Part shown: positions 26,656-36,601 of the stretch, piece by piece | Layout: every line of letters starts with the position of its first letter | How positions within the stretch are numbered: position 1 is the first letter of the stretch | Source: Lachnospiraceae bacterium | GTDB lineage: Bacteria > Bacillota > Clostridia > Lachnospirales > Lachnospiraceae | Reading direction: 5' to 3' | DNA length: 64,000 nt | Assembly (NCBI GenBank): GCA_015056765.1 | Contig: SVFQ01000008.1 | Location: 62,001 to 126,000 of the forward strand | The notes under the pieces: generated by a model | What the model was told of the DNA's origin: nothing | Database searches by the model: none | The model's input: only the letters and a program-made list of their open reading frames with translations | Position numbers and translations under genes: made by a program

Positions 26656-29226
26656 TTAGTTTGATTTCAGCATCTCTCGATACTCTTTCATTAATTTGTG
26701 GAACCTGCTGTTATATTCCATCACGTTTTCCACACGTTTTTTCATAACTTCCGGTACAAATGGCTTACTGATATAATCATTTACACCAAGTTCAAGCAGT
26801 TTCAATTCGCTGTTCTCATCTGCATCTGCAGAGATAACCACCACCGGAATAGCATTTAAAACCGGATTCTGGTTACGAATTTTTAAGAATTCCTTGCCAT
26901 CCATCACCGGCATCATAATATCCAGGATAATGGCATTGATGGTACCTGCTTCTTTCTCCAAAAGATCCAAGGCTTCCTGACCGTTGCCGGCCTCCAATAC
27001 CTCATACTGCTTTTGGAACATGTTCTTCATCATCTCACGGCTCAGCTCCGTATCATCTACGATGAGAAGACGCTTCTTAATGATTTCCGTATCCTGCAAA
27101 AGATTGGAAGTGGCACTGATGATGCCCTCCACTTTCTTTCTGGCACTTTCATCATTGAAGGTGGCAAAAACGATATTGCTCTTTTCGTTTCTTCCCAAAT
27201 ACTTGAGATTGAGTCTAATCCAACGATTATGTCCTCTATCATCTGTAAAGAGGAATTCGCATTCTGCCAATCCTCTGTCTTTGATTGCTTTTTGGAAGGC
27301 ACCGATGATATCTCTAAAGTGTTCAGAGCTTACATGGTGATTGTACTCTCCTTTGTTATTTAGGAAATTCTCACCATAGCCGAACCAGTCATTGAAAGGC
27401 TCATTGACTCGCATGGCAGAAAATCTGCCATTTTCATATTCATACACGGCAACCGGCTGCTGGATGCTTTTGAATACCAGCTCCACCTCTGAGTGGGAAG
27501 ACCAGATTGCATTGATAATTTCCTGCCTGTTCTCTGCATCCATCTTGGCAGGAACCTGATTTCCTTCCCGCAGGATTTTTTCGTAATCCTCCAAAGGCAT
27601 GGGTCTTGCAAAGTAGTAGCCCTGCACATAGCCACAGCCAACGCTTTCCAAGAATTCCTTCTGGGCCTTGGTCTCCACTCCTTCTACCACAACAGGAAGC
27701 TCTAACCATCCGGCCATACGGATGACAGAAGCCAGGATTCTTTCATTACGACCATCTGATTCACTGTTTGCCAGGAAGTTGATGTCGATTTTCAAAATAT
27801 CAACCGGAATATCCTTTAAACTGTTCAAGGAAGAATAGCCGCTGCCAAAGTCATCCATCATGATAGTAAAGCCCTCTTTTTGTAAAGCAGTAACGGCTTT
27901 TCTCATGATTTCCGGATTGTCCATATAGGCACTCTCGGTTAATTCCAGATTCAAAAGATCCGGCGTAATACCATATCGATCCACCAGTTCTTTTAACTGG
28001 GTTACGATATGAGGATTGCACATACTGATACGAGACACATTTACGGAAAGGGGTGCCGGGTTTAATCCTTCATCAATCCACTTTCTTAAATACATGCAGG
28101 CCTGTTCCCACATGTAGGCATCAATCTTACCGATGAATCCGTTTTTCTCAAAAATCGGGATAAAATCTCCGGGTAAAATCTGTCCATACTTAGGATGCTC
28201 CCAACGAACCAATGCTTCAGCTCCAAATGGTCTGCCGCTTTCCAAGTTGTACTTTGGTTGGAACCAAGGCACGAATTCGCCCTGGTCCAGAGCAGGCTGC
28301 ATTTCATTCAGAATCTGCTGCTCGTGACGCAGGCGCTGTCCCATCTCGTTATTATAATGTCCTATATAAGAACCGAATTCTTTTTTCACTTCTCTAGCCG
28401 CCATGGCAGCCTTTGAAAACATCAATTCGGTAGACTCGCTTCTATCTTCGATGATATACACACCGAAAGTCATCTCTATGGCGTAGTCTTTATTGAAACT
28501 CTGGACCTTCTCCTGCAAAGATACGGCACTTTCCTGGAGTTTTTCTTTTTCGTAAGGAAGTACAATCCAGAAAATGTCCGCGTGGATACGTCCATATAAA
28601 GAAATCTTATATTTCGTTGCTTCCTCTCTGAGGCTTTGCGCCACAAAACGAAGGAAATCGTCCCCTCTGTCCTCACCCCAGAAGGTATTCATCAAACGGA
28701 ATTTATCGATATCCACTCTGATGCTGGTAAACTGTATGTCCGTGTAACGCTCCAGCATCTTTTTCACTTCCAGATGCATACGTTTGGCATTGTACAGTCC
28801 CGTCAGAGGGTCGTGATCTGTCAGGTATTGCAGATTCTCCAAAAGGTGCATACGACTTCTGGAGATTACATTATGCATACGAGCATATAAGATATCCGGC
28901 TCGTAGGGTTTGGAAAGGAAATCCGTAGCCCCAAGATTTAATACTTCTTTTTCTGCCAGTCGGTCGTCAGTCATGACAATAACCGGGATTTTCTCCCACT
29001 TACTGTTCTGTCTGTAGGAAAGGAACGCCCTTCCATCCATCACCGGCATCACAAGGTCTAATAAAATGACATCCACTTCGTCCGGATGGCTTTCTAAGTA
29101 CTCAATTGCTTCCTTGCCATCATGGGTCTCCGCATAGTCATACTGCCCTGAAATGATCTTTCTTAGAATTTTGCAATCCAGTTCGTGGTCTTCCACCACC
29201 AATACATGAATTCTTCGATTCTCCAT
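26656..29226 (-). CDS. REC-GGDEF-EAL-PAS-REC response regulator, probable c-di-GMP phosphodiesterase
   Basis: 856 residues with two receiver domains. REC1 (about 5-120, VLVVEDHELD and LLDLVMPVMDG), GGDEF-like domain (about 140-300) whose motif reads RGDDF, EAL domain (about 310-560), PAS-like segment (about 585-700, QQPVAVYEYENGRFSAM), and REC2 (about 730-850, LLIVDDTELS and ILDIMMPVMDG). The EAL domain keeps EALVRWEHP, NVS, LELTES, DDFGSGYSSL, LKIDINF and EGVET, so it should hydrolyse c-di-GMP. The GGDEF site is not expected to make it, but may bind GTP and activate. There is no histidine kinase gene beside it. It may set c-di-GMP for the riboswitch at 54.7-54.8 kb; that link is inferred. 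Confidence 0.9.
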   Translation of the reverse strand: MENRRIHVLVVEDHELDCKILRKIISGQYDYAETHDGKEAIEYLESHPDEVDVILLDLVMPVMDGRAFLSYRQNSKWEKIPVIVMTDDRLAEKEVLNLGATDFLSKPYEPDILYARMHNVISRSRMHLLENLQYLTDHDPLTGLYNAKRMHLEVKKMLERYTDIQFTSIRVDIDKFRLMNTFWGEDRGDDFLRFVAQSLREEATKYKISLYGRIHADIFWIVLPYEKEKLQESAVSLQEKVQSFNKDYAIEMTFGVYIIEDRSESTELMFSKAAMAAREVKKEFGSYIGHYNNEMGQRLRHEQQILNEMQPALDQGEFVPWFQPKYNLESGRPFGAEALVRWEHPKYGQILPGDFIPIFEKNGFIGKIDAYMWEQACMYLRKWIDEGLNPAPLSVNVSRISMCNPHIVTQLKELVDRYGITPDLLNLELTESAYMDNPEIMRKAVTALQKEGFTIMMDDFGSGYSSLNSLKDIPVDILKIDINFLANSESDGRNERILASVIRMAGWLELPVVVEGVETKAQKEFLESVGCGYVQGYYFARPMPLEDYEKILREGNQVPAKMDAENRQEIINAIWSSHSEVELVFKSIQQPVAVYEYENGRFSAMRVNEPFNDWFGYGENFLNNKGEYNHHVSSEHFRDIIGAFQKAIKDRGLAECEFLFTDDRGHNRWIRLNLKYLGRNEKSNIVFATFNDESARKKVEGIISATSNLLQDTEIIKKRLLIVDDTELSREMMKNMFQKQYEVLEAGNGQEALDLLEKEAGTINAIILDIMMPVMDGKEFLKIRNQNPVLNAIPVVVISADADENSELKLLELGVNDYISKPFVPEVMKKRVENVMEYNSRFHKLMKEYREMLKSN

Positions 29227-29278
29227 TTTTCAACTCCGAATAATTCTAGTTTCCGTTTCCGCCTTTTAACACAATTCT

Positions 29279-29307
29279 ATTTTATCAATGTCATAGTCAA
29301 AGTTCAA
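29279..29307 (-). promoter_or_regulatory. Sigma-A promoter of the REC-GGDEF-EAL gene
   Basis: TTGAAC (29307-29302), 17 nt, TAAAAT (29284-29279) on the minus strand: 4/6 and 5/6 matches. It lies in the 90-nt gap after the peptide importer operon, 53 nt before the ATG. Confidence 0.6.
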
Positions 29308-29316
29308 GCAGTCCGC

Positions 29317-30072
29317 TTATTCTCTGATACCTGCGGCAACCAGTAATTCTTCGGTGTAGGGGTGCTTTGGTCTTTTATACATCTCCTTTGGTATGCCGGA
29401 TTCCACGATGCGTCCTTCCTTCATAATCAGCACGTGATCACAGATCTGGTACACCACCCGAAGGTCGTGGGAGATGAAAAGAATCGAAAGTCCTAAATTC
29501 TTATGTAAATTCTGTAGAAGCTGCAAAACCTGCACCTGTATCGTCACATCCAGGGCAGACACAGGCTCGTCTGCAATAAGCAGTTTTGGAGATTGCATCA
29601 GTGCAAGGCCTATGCTGACTCTCTGTCTTTGCCCACCGGAAAGCTCGCTGGGCTTTCGATTTATAAAATCTGCCGGCAGTTCCACCTGCTCTAATACTGT
29701 CAATACCCGTTTTTTTCTTTCTTCTTTGGTCCAGGTTCTTTTTGGATCCACCCGCAAGGCTTCCTCCAAAATCCAGCCGATACTTCTAGCCGGATTCAGG
29801 CTTCCGTAGGGGTCTTGAAACACCATTTGGACACTTTCAAATCTCTTATTTAAGTCTCCGGTGTAATCTGTATTGATACCTACAATAGTTCGCGCAAGGG
29901 TGGACTTCCCACATCCGCTTTCCCCGCAAAGTCCTAAGACTTCGCCTTCCTTCATATCAAAAGACACGTCAAACAAAGCCTGTTCTTTTTCAGGCTTTTG
30001 AAAGATGGATTTGCGCTGTCCCGGATAAAACACGTTCAGATTCCGGGCTTCTAAAATGTTCTCTTCCTGCAT
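29317..30072 (-). CDS. Peptide ABC importer ATPase, DppF/OppF type
   Basis: 251 residues. Walker A ([12 protein letters not shown]), signature ([15 protein letters not shown]), Walker B ([16 protein letters not shown]) and H-loop (FISHD) are intact, and the C-terminal [12 protein letters not shown] is the oligopeptide_ABC C-domain of the Dpp/Opp family. The usual iron-sulfur Cys cluster at the end is not present. It follows the DppD-type gene by 2 nt and pairs with it. Confidence 0.95.
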   Translation of the reverse strand: MQEENILEARNLNVFYPGQRKSIFQKPEKEQALFDVSFDMKEGEVLGLCGESGCGKSTLARTIVGINTDYTGDLNKRFESVQMVFQDPYGSLNPARSIGWILEEALRVDPKRTWTKEERKKRVLTVLEQVELPADFINRKPSELSGGQRQRVSIGLALMQSPKLLIADEPVSALDVTIQVQVLQLLQNLHKNLGLSILFISHDLRVVYQICDHVLIMKEGRIVESGIPKEMYKRPKHPYTEELLVAAGIRE

Positions 30073-30074
30073 GA

Positions 30075-30878
30075 CTAGTCCTCTAAGGAAATCTGCGGAA
30101 TGGCAGATATCAGTTTTCTTGTATAAGTATGCTGCGGATGATAGAAGACACTGTCCACATCTCCGCTTTCCACTACTTCACCCTTTCGCATAACCAGTAC
30201 TCTATGGCAAAGTTGCTTTACCAGACTCAGGTCATGAGAAATAAAAATAATGGAGGTATGTTTTTGTTCATTGATTTCAATCAGTAAATCTACAATCTGC
30301 TTCTGCACTGTCACATCTAATGCAGTGGTAGGTTCATCCGCTATGAGAATCTTCGGTTCTCCAATCATGGCAGCGGCTATCATGACACGCTGTCTCATGC
30401 CTCCGGATAATTCATGCGGAAACATCCGATATACCTTTTCCGTTTCATGAAGCCCCACTGCTTCCAACATATGTAAGCAGCGCGCTTTTCGCTCTTCCTT
30501 AGTGACTTCCGGCTGATGAATGCGGAGGCTTTCCTCTACCTGCCATCCAATCCTTTTTACAGGATTTAGGCTGGTCATGGGCTCTTGGAAAATCATAGAG
30601 ATTTCATCCCCTTGATAGCCTCTAAGCACATTACGATTACAGGTCAAAAGGTCCTGTCCATCGAAAATAATGCGACCTGTTTTCGTAAGGGTATGACGAT
30701 TTAGCAAGCCGGCAATGGCTAAGGCACTCAGGCTCTTTCCGGAGCCGGATTCTCCTACTATGCCCACGATTTCCCCTTGTTCTAAGGTCAGATCAAAATC
30801 CTCCACCGCCACTTCCGGCGCATTGTGATCATGAAAGGTTATATTCAAATCTGTGACGGTTAAAATGATGTCACTCAT
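30075..30878 (-). CDS. Peptide ABC importer ATPase, DppD/OppD type
   Basis: 267 residues. [44 protein letters not shown] and FISHD motifs. GMRQRVMIA and [12 protein letters not shown] mark the OppD/DppD side, which forms a heterodimer with the DppF-type subunit. C-terminal [17 protein letters not shown] is the family C-domain. One nt separates it from the permease gene. Confidence 0.95.
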   Translation of the reverse strand: MSDIILTVTDLNITFHDHNAPEVAVEDFDLTLEQGEIVGIVGESGSGKSLSALAIAGLLNRHTLTKTGRIIFDGQDLLTCNRNVLRGYQGDEISMIFQEPMTSLNPVKRIGWQVEESLRIHQPEVTKEERKARCLHMLEAVGLHETEKVYRMFPHELSGGMRQRVMIAAAMIGEPKILIADEPTTALDVTVQKQIVDLLIEINEQKHTSIIFISHDLSLVKQLCHRVLVMRKGEVVESGDVDSVFYHPQHTYTRKLISAIPQISLED

Positions 30879-30879
30879 C

Positions 30880-31674
30880 TTACTCTCTTACTCCTTCTCC
30901 CAGGAACGAAAATCCGATTACCATAGAGAAAATCATGAGACCGGGTCCCAGCACATATACCGGTAAGGTCATCATGTACTGCTGTGCATCTGACAGCATT
31001 TTGCCAAGGCTTGCATATGGCGGCTGCGCGCCGATTCCTAAAAAGCTTAGTCCTGCTTCTGCCAGTACCGCATTATTAAATCCAATCAGAATTGCTGATA
31101 GAATCACGTTTTTGCAGTTTGGCATGATATGCCAAAACATAATACGAAGGCTGCTTGCCCCCTGTAGTTTTGCAGACTTCACGTAGTCTGCATTTTTGCA
31201 GCGCAAAAACTCGCTTCGTACAATTCTGGAAAAGCTGGGGATAAAAGCCACGCCTAACGCCAGCATAACCTGCCAGGTACCGGTGCCAAATAAAGACACA
31301 AACACAAGGGCAAGTAAAATACTTGGAAAAGCAAACAACGCATCCATAACACGCATCAGCACTTCGTCCAGTCTTCCACCGTAGTACCCGGTGAAAGCCC
31401 CGATCAGGATGCCTGCTATAGCGCCAAGGGCTACGGTACCAGTGGCAATCAGTAGCGTAATTCTACTGCCATAAAGCACACGGCTAAAAATGTCTCGTCC
31501 CATATTATCCGTGCCCATGAGATGCCGAAAAGAGGCTCCCTGCAGTTTCTCCTGGGCATTCATAGCCGTCGGGTCATAAGGGGTATATACAACACCTACA
31601 AGTACAAGTAAAAGTACAATGCCGGTGATAATCAGTCCTGCATAGAAGAATCTATTGCGATGTTTTAACTTCAT
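30880..31674 (-). CDS. Peptide ABC importer permease, DppC/OppC type
   Basis: 264 residues, six predicted helices, with an N-terminal OppC_N segment (HRNRFFYAGLIITGIVLLLVLVG), the MGTDNMGRDIFSRVLYGSR motif conserved in DppC/OppC, and the EAA loop AGLSFLGIGAQPPYASLGKML. Its ATG overlaps the DppB-type stop (ATGA) with AAGGAGG in front. Confidence 0.95.
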   Translation of the reverse strand: MKLKHRNRFFYAGLIITGIVLLLVLVGVVYTPYDPTAMNAQEKLQGASFRHLMGTDNMGRDIFSRVLYGSRITLLIATGTVALGAIAGILIGAFTGYYGGRLDEVLMRVMDALFAFPSILLALVFVSLFGTGTWQVMLALGVAFIPSFSRIVRSEFLRCKNADYVKSAKLQGASSLRIMFWHIMPNCKNVILSAILIGFNNAVLAEAGLSFLGIGAQPPYASLGKMLSDAQQYMMTLPVYVLGPGLMIFSMVIGFSFLGEGVRE

Positions 31675-32621
31675 GCCTCATCCTCCTTTGCAATGCGGGG
31701 ATCTAAGATTCGATACAGCACATCCACAAATAGATTGATTACAATAACCAAAGTGGCGATGCCCAAAATAATAGCCTCTACCACGGGATAGTCCCTATTA
31801 TTGATACTGGTCAAAAGAATACGGCTGATTCCGGGAATACCGAAAACCTGCTCGATGACAATAGAGCCTGCCACCATATCTGCTAAGGTCATACCCATAA
31901 AGGTAACCACCGGTATCATGGCATTTTGCAGTACATGACGATACAGCACTGCGTTTGTAGTATTGCCTCTACTGTAAGCTGTTCTAGTATAATCCTTTCC
32001 CGCTTCTTCGATAACAGAACTACGAAGCAGCTTCACCGCCATGGCAGATTTCGGCAGTGCAATGGCGATGGCCGGGAAAAACAGATATCCTAAAAAGCCC
32101 GGAATACTGGTGTGATAGGACACAAAACCCCCGGGGGTAAATAGTTTCAGAATCATACCGAATACTAACGTCAGCAATATACCTGCAAAAAAGGGAGGTA
32201 CTGCCATAACCACCTGATTCAACACCATAATCAAATGATCGATTTTGCCATCTTTGTGTTTGGCGGTATAGATACCAAGGGGCAAAGAAATCAAAATCAT
32301 AATCACAAAACTCATAAGAGCCAGGGTAATGGTGATGGGGATTTTCTCTCCTAACATACCCGTAACCGGGATTTTATACACATAAGAAGAACCCAGATCT
32401 CCGTGGAAAATACCTAGAAGCCAGCTACAATACTGCACCATAACGGGACGATCCAGTCCCATTTCATGGCGCAGTGCCGCTAGCTGCTCAGGGGTACCAT
32501 TGGTACCAAGTTGACGGAGAGCCGGGTCCCCAGGGATGAGATGGAAGGCGAGAAAAACGCACAAAGACACCACAAGTAACGTGAATAGCATCATTCCGAT
32601 TTTCTTGCCTATATATCTCAT
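31671..32621 (-). CDS. Peptide ABC importer permease, DppB/OppB type
   Basis: 316 residues, six helices. N-terminal FLAFHLIPGDPALRQLG and the EAA-loop region (TRTAYSRGNTTNAVLYRHVLQN) are those of DppB-type permeases. It precedes the DppC-type gene with a 4-nt overlap and follows the solute-binding lipoprotein gene by 19 nt. Confidence 0.95.
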   Translation of the reverse strand: MRYIGKKIGMMLFTLLVVSLCVFLAFHLIPGDPALRQLGTNGTPEQLAALRHEMGLDRPVMVQYCSWLLGIFHGDLGSSYVYKIPVTGMLGEKIPITITLALMSFVIMILISLPLGIYTAKHKDGKIDHLIMVLNQVVMAVPPFFAGILLTLVFGMILKLFTPGGFVSYHTSIPGFLGYLFFPAIAIALPKSAMAVKLLRSSVIEEAGKDYTRTAYSRGNTTNAVLYRHVLQNAMIPVVTFMGMTLADMVAGSIVIEQVFGIPGISRILLTSINNRDYPVVEAIILGIATLVIVINLFVDVLYRILDPRIAKEDEA

Positions 32622-32640
32622 ATGAAACTCCTACTCTGCT

Positions 32641-34170
32641 TTAGTTTGTTGCATCGTCTGCAAGACGAATCTTCGCAACATCCTGTGCATATAAAGGATA
32701 GAATGTATATCCTGTGTATTTTTTATTCAAAGCAACGAACTCAGGTAAATCCTGGATATATACGTTTGCTGCTTCTTCAGACAGAATCTTTTCGCATTCT
32801 TTGAATGCTGCTGTCTTTTCTGCATCATCTACAGAAGCTTCTGCTTTTGCAAATGCTGCATCATAAGCTTCGCTATTGAAGTTTACGAAGTTGTTGTGTG
32901 CATCACTGACAAATCTGGAAAGAAGTGCCGGTGCATTTAAGCTGGATGCATCTACACCTACTACAGTAGCTTCATACTGTCTGCCGGAGTATACGTTTTC
33001 CAGCCAGCTGTCCCATTCTACCTGCTGAATATTGGCAGTTACACCAATCTGTTTCAGCTGATCAGCCAGAACCTGTGCGGTATCTACATGCTGTGTGTAG
33101 TTAGATGGAACGGTAATAGTGAAGGTCAGGTCAGGGTAGCCTGCTTCTTCCAAAAGGGCTTTTGCTTTCTCCAAATCCTGATTGTAAGTATCGTTTAATT
33201 CAGGCATGAAGTACTTCTGGAAAGATGGGAACATGCTGGATCCAATCTCTGTACCCTTACCTGCGGACACGAAGTCCATAACACCCTGTGGGTCTACAGC
33301 ATAGCATAGTGCCTGACGCACTCTCACATCCTGGAATGGCTCAAAAGCATTGTTTAAGTAAAGAGCCTGAACCAGATTCATGGTGCCTTCGTAAACCTGG
33401 AACTTATCAGACAACTGGTCCATCTGGGCGCTGGTGATACGAGCGAACATATCGATAGAGCCGCCCTCTAAGTCCATGACAATAGAATCCGGGTTGCTTT
33501 CGATTTTAAAGGTGACATCCTTTAAGAAAGCTTTCTCTCCCCAGTAATCATCAAAGCGAGTGACGATGATATTCTCCTGTGGAGAACGGGATACATACTT
33601 ATAAGGACCTGTTCCAATAGGATTGGTGTCAAGGTCTGTACTATCCTTTGGTACGATTGCAGTAGTCAGATAGCTTAAGAAATCCGTATCTGCTGCTGTC
33701 AAAGTAATGACAACGTGAGCCTCATCTGTGGCTTCTACTTTCGCAATATTAGAAAAAGCCGATACCAGAGGAGTCTCTCCATCTGTACCGGCACAGCGCT
33801 CAATCGAATAAACGACATCATCTACTGTAACCGGGTTGCCATTATGGAACTTAATTCCATCTCTGAGTGTGAAGGTATATACCGTACCGTCTTCAGATAC
33901 TGTGACGTCACTAGCTACAGCGGGGTTGAGATTACCGTTTTCATCAGGCTTTACAAGGCCCTCGAAAATGTTAAACAATACCTCTCTGGTTCCTGCCCCT
34001 TCTGCTTTGTGTGGGTCAAGACCGTCGATATCCTGAGGTATACCAATGGTAATCTTAGAAGTCTCCTCTGCCTTATCACCTGACTTACATCCTGTCAGTG
34101 CAACAGCCAGCATTGTCATCACGAGTAGAAGTACGGTAAGTTTTTTGCCTCCGAATCTTTGTAACTTCAT
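32641..34170 (-). CDS. Peptide-binding lipoprotein of the ABC importer (SBP_bac_5)
   Basis: 509 residues from MKLQRFGGKKLTVLLLV. Lipobox LTGC at about residues 25-28, then the family 5 solute-binding fold (PQDIDGLDPHKAEGAGTREVLFNIFEGLVKPDENG, FTLRDGIKFHNGNPVTVDDVV). This is the extracellular receptor for a di- or oligopeptide, or a nickel-like ligand; the ligand cannot be deduced. Start at 34170 chosen for GGAAGGAG 8 nt upstream; an ATG at 34188 overlaps that site. It leads the five-gene dpp-like operon (order A-B-C-D-F). Confidence 0.93.
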   Translation of the reverse strand: MKLQRFGGKKLTVLLLVMTMLAVALTGCKSGDKAEETSKITIGIPQDIDGLDPHKAEGAGTREVLFNIFEGLVKPDENGNLNPAVASDVTVSEDGTVYTFTLRDGIKFHNGNPVTVDDVVYSIERCAGTDGETPLVSAFSNIAKVEATDEAHVVITLTAADTDFLSYLTTAIVPKDSTDLDTNPIGTGPYKYVSRSPQENIIVTRFDDYWGEKAFLKDVTFKIESNPDSIVMDLEGGSIDMFARITSAQMDQLSDKFQVYEGTMNLVQALYLNNAFEPFQDVRVRQALCYAVDPQGVMDFVSAGKGTEIGSSMFPSFQKYFMPELNDTYNQDLEKAKALLEEAGYPDLTFTITVPSNYTQHVDTAQVLADQLKQIGVTANIQQVEWDSWLENVYSGRQYEATVVGVDASSLNAPALLSRFVSDAHNNFVNFNSEAYDAAFAKAEASVDDAEKTAAFKECEKILSEEAANVYIQDLPEFVALNKKYTGYTFYPLYAQDVAKIRLADDATN

Positions 34171-34207
34171 GATACAATCTCCTTCCAAATATGAAATTTA
34201 CTATCAC

Positions 34208-34236
34208 ATCATACCTATATGTTAAATTATTGTCAA
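34208..34236 (-). promoter_or_regulatory. Sigma-A promoter of the peptide importer operon
   Basis: Minus strand: perfect -35 TTGACA (34236-34231), 17-nt spacer, -10 TATGAT (34213-34208). Transcription would begin near 34201, about 30 nt before the start codon. It lies in the only divergent intergenic region of the window, facing degV. Confidence 0.85.
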
Positions 34237-34271
34237 CTGCCAGTGTCCATTCATTTTTCACAAACAAACCA

Positions 34272-34300
34272 TAGGATTCTATCCTCTTTTCGTTTATAAT
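34272..34300 (+). promoter_or_regulatory. Probable degV promoter
   Basis: A perfect -10 TATAAT (34295-34300) with a poor -35 (TAGGAT at 34272-34277, 17-nt spacer). The -10 lies 37 nt before the degV ATG. Confidence 0.45.
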
Positions 34301-34336
34301 AAAAGAACTGTAAGAAAAAGAAAAGGAAACGTAGTT

Positions 34337-35176
34337 ATGTCATATAGAATCGTAGTCGATAGCTGTTGTGATTTGCCTGATTTATACAAAAAAGATCCGC
34401 ATTTTCTCTCTGTGCCACTGACCTTGGAGGTGGGGGATGATATCATTATCGATGATGAGAGTTTCGATCAGCTGGACTTCTTAGCTAAAGTCGCAGCCTA
34501 TCCCAAGTCTCCCAAATCCTCATGTCCGTCTCCTGCTGCTTATGCAGAAGCCTACGAGTGTGATGCAGACCGTATTTATGTGGTGACCTTATCTTCCAAA
34601 TTAAGTGGCAGTTACAACAGTGCCCTGGTTGGAAAAGAGATGTACTTAGATGACAATGACTTCAAGCCCATCTATGTATGTGACTCAGAGTCTGCCAGCG
34701 TTGGAGAAACCCAAATTGCCATGAAGATTATGGAATACGAAGAACAAGGTGGCATGACTTTTGCACAGATTGTGTCCAAAATCGAAGACTTCCGCAATCG
34801 TCAGCATACTTATTTCGTATTAGATAACTTAGATACCCTTCGCAAAAACGGTCGTCTTTCCGGTGTGAAAGCCCTCATTGCCAGCACCTTAAGCATTAAG
34901 CCTGTTATGGCAGGAGACTGTGGCTCTATTGTCCAAAAAGCCCAGGCCGTTGGTATCAAAAAAGGGCTTCTCCGTATGATTGATACTCTGATTAAAGAAG
35001 TACCGGCCATTCCGGAGAAAACCCTTTATATTGCTCATTGCAATAATCCTGAGCGTGCAGAATTTGTAAAAGCCGCACTGCTGGAGCGTTGCAATCCAAA
35101 GTCCATCACTGTGCTGAACACGGGTGGCATTAGCTCCATGTATGCCAATGATGGCGGTATCATCGTTACCATCTAG
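34337..35176 (+). CDS. DegV family fatty-acid-binding protein
   Basis: 279 residues, the only plus-strand gene supported here. N-terminal VVDSCCDLP, SPKSSCPSP and LSSKLSGSYNSA are DegV motifs, and IGVTVLNTG-like ending ITVLNTGGISSMYA fits. DegV (FakB-like) proteins bind one fatty acid and, with FakA, supply acyl-phosphate to membrane lipids. No fakA gene lies nearby. AAAGGAAA precedes the ATG. It converges with the DUF1294 gene, with 8 nt between the stops. Confidence 0.92.
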   Translation: MSYRIVVDSCCDLPDLYKKDPHFLSVPLTLEVGDDIIIDDESFDQLDFLAKVAAYPKSPKSSCPSPAAYAEAYECDADRIYVVTLSSKLSGSYNSALVGKEMYLDDNDFKPIYVCDSESASVGETQIAMKIMEYEEQGGMTFAQIVSKIEDFRNRQHTYFVLDNLDTLRKNGRLSGVKALIASTLSIKPVMAGDCGSIVQKAQAVGIKKGLLRMIDTLIKEVPAIPEKTLYIAHCNNPERAEFVKAALLERCNPKSITVLNTGGISSMYANDGGIIVTI

Positions 35177-35184
35177 CAGATGGA

Positions 35185-35478
35185 CTACAGGACCATCACC
35201 GGTCCCATGATGATAAATACAAGCACTAAGATATGAAGTACCAGAATAATCGGCATGCCCCATACAAAGCTGGCATGTCTGGTCTTATGACGGAAGGTAT
35301 ACATACCTATGAGAGAGCCCAGTGCCCCACCCAGAAGTGCCACCAAAAACAGTGTGGATTCCGGAATGCGCCAGGCTCTTTTTTTTGCCTTCCATTTATC
35401 GATGCCCATGAAGGCGAAACCCATTCCATTTATGACTAGGGCATAAATCACTAATATTTGTTTCACAGTTAAAATCAC
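35185..35478 (-). CDS. DUF1294 membrane protein
   Basis: 97 residues, starting with GTG. Three to four helices around a conserved patch: GIDKWKAKKRAWRIPESTLFLVALLGGALGSLIGM and FRHKTRHASF. This arrangement is the DUF1294 signature; function unknown. It follows the GH25 gene by 14 nt and is the last gene of that operon. Confidence 0.88.
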   Translation of the reverse strand: MILTVKQILVIYALVINGMGFAFMGIDKWKAKKRAWRIPESTLFLVALLGGALGSLIGMYTFRHKTRHASFVWGMPIILVLHILVLVFIIMGPVMVL

Positions 35479-35492
35479 AAGTAAGTACCTTT

Positions 35493-36596
35493 CTATCTAT
35501 AGTTCTCAGTTAATGCGATATTTAGGTCTACAGGCTCCGGAATACCATCAATAGTACCTTTCTCGGAATACTGCAAAATATCGTAATCATAGGGATAGTA
35601 CACCGGTATGTTGTAGCAGGCAAACCACTTAGTGTAGTCCTGAATCTCCTGCAAATCCAAAAGTACCAAAAAGCTTTTCAGATTGCCATAGATGCCCGGC
35701 TTATATCCCGCAGCACTGATGCGGTCCAAGAAAACCTTCGCCACCTTGGTGCGTTCTTCTTTGGTCATATCTTTACATCGATTGGATGCACTGCTTACCT
35801 GCTCAATATCGATATATACCGGCAGTCCCAGCTCATATCCCTGTATCATAGAAAGCACGGTATCCGCTTCCTCGATGGCTTCTGCCTCATTGATTGCTTC
35901 AGAGAAGAAGTAGACGCCAAAGGGAATTCCATTGGCTACGCAGCCATCTATATTGGCTTTTGCCTGCTCATCCTCCACCAGTTTGCCGGACTCATAGCCG
36001 CGCATACCTGCGCGGATGATGGCATATTCTACGCCGGCATTTTTTACCTTTTCCCAGTCGATGACTCCCTGGAATCTAGATACATCTACGCCAAGTTTTC
36101 GCTTCGGCGTGCCATCTATGGGGTAGGTCATGAATCCCTCTTCATCCAGAACCATCTGCTCCTCATCAAAAGGATTCATCTTCCAGTCCTGCCTGATATC
36201 ATGGAACCAGTAGCGATTGTCATCCACGTAGACCACCTGATCCGGATACAAGGCTCTAAAAAGGTTCACCGCACTGGTGCCATCCTCCAAAGAAGTTCTC
36301 ATTTCCTCTAAAAGAATCTGTCTGCCTCCTGCCTGGGAATCGCTTTCCATTTCTGCAAGAAGTGCATCCACCTCTTCCTGGGTATACTTAGGCGCGTTGC
36401 CTCCTTCTACCTCTTCTGCTTCCATGTCCCCTCTGTCGATGTAGTCCTCCGCCACCTTATGCTGATGCAAAAACAGAATCAGTGCTAGCATAAGACAACT
36501 AAATGCAACTACCACACTGACAAGGGTCACCGCAGCTAGAAGTCTAACCCGTTTTCTCAAAGAGTTTTTCTTTGGCTTCTCTTCTAGTTCTCTCAT
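35493..36596 (-). CDS. Membrane-anchored GH25 muramidase-like protein
   Basis: 367 residues. A basic N-terminus, one membrane helix (about 18-42), an acidic linker, then a glycoside hydrolase 25 domain (about 165-365): GVDVSRFQGVIDW, YAIIRAGMRGYESG, GVYFFSEAIN, LPVYIDIE with the catalytic Asp-x-Glu, and a final DLNIAL. These are the lysozyme active-site strands, so it should cleave the N-acetylmuramyl bond of peptidoglycan outside the membrane. It lies 4 nt after the shikimate kinase-like gene. A role in wall turnover is likely. Confidence 0.9.
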   Translation of the reverse strand: MRELEEKPKKNSLRKRVRLLAAVTLVSVVVAFSCLMLALILFLHQHKVAEDYIDRGDMEAEEVEGGNAPKYTQEEVDALLAEMESDSQAGGRQILLEEMRTSLEDGTSAVNLFRALYPDQVVYVDDNRYWFHDIRQDWKMNPFDEEQMVLDEEGFMTYPIDGTPKRKLGVDVSRFQGVIDWEKVKNAGVEYAIIRAGMRGYESGKLVEDEQAKANIDGCVANGIPFGVYFFSEAINEAEAIEEADTVLSMIQGYELGLPVYIDIEQVSSASNRCKDMTKEERTKVAKVFLDRISAAGYKPGIYGNLKSFLVLLDLQEIQDYTKWFACYNIPVYYPYDYDILQYSEKGTIDGIPEPVDLNIALTENYR

Positions 36597-36601
36597 CTGG
36601 T

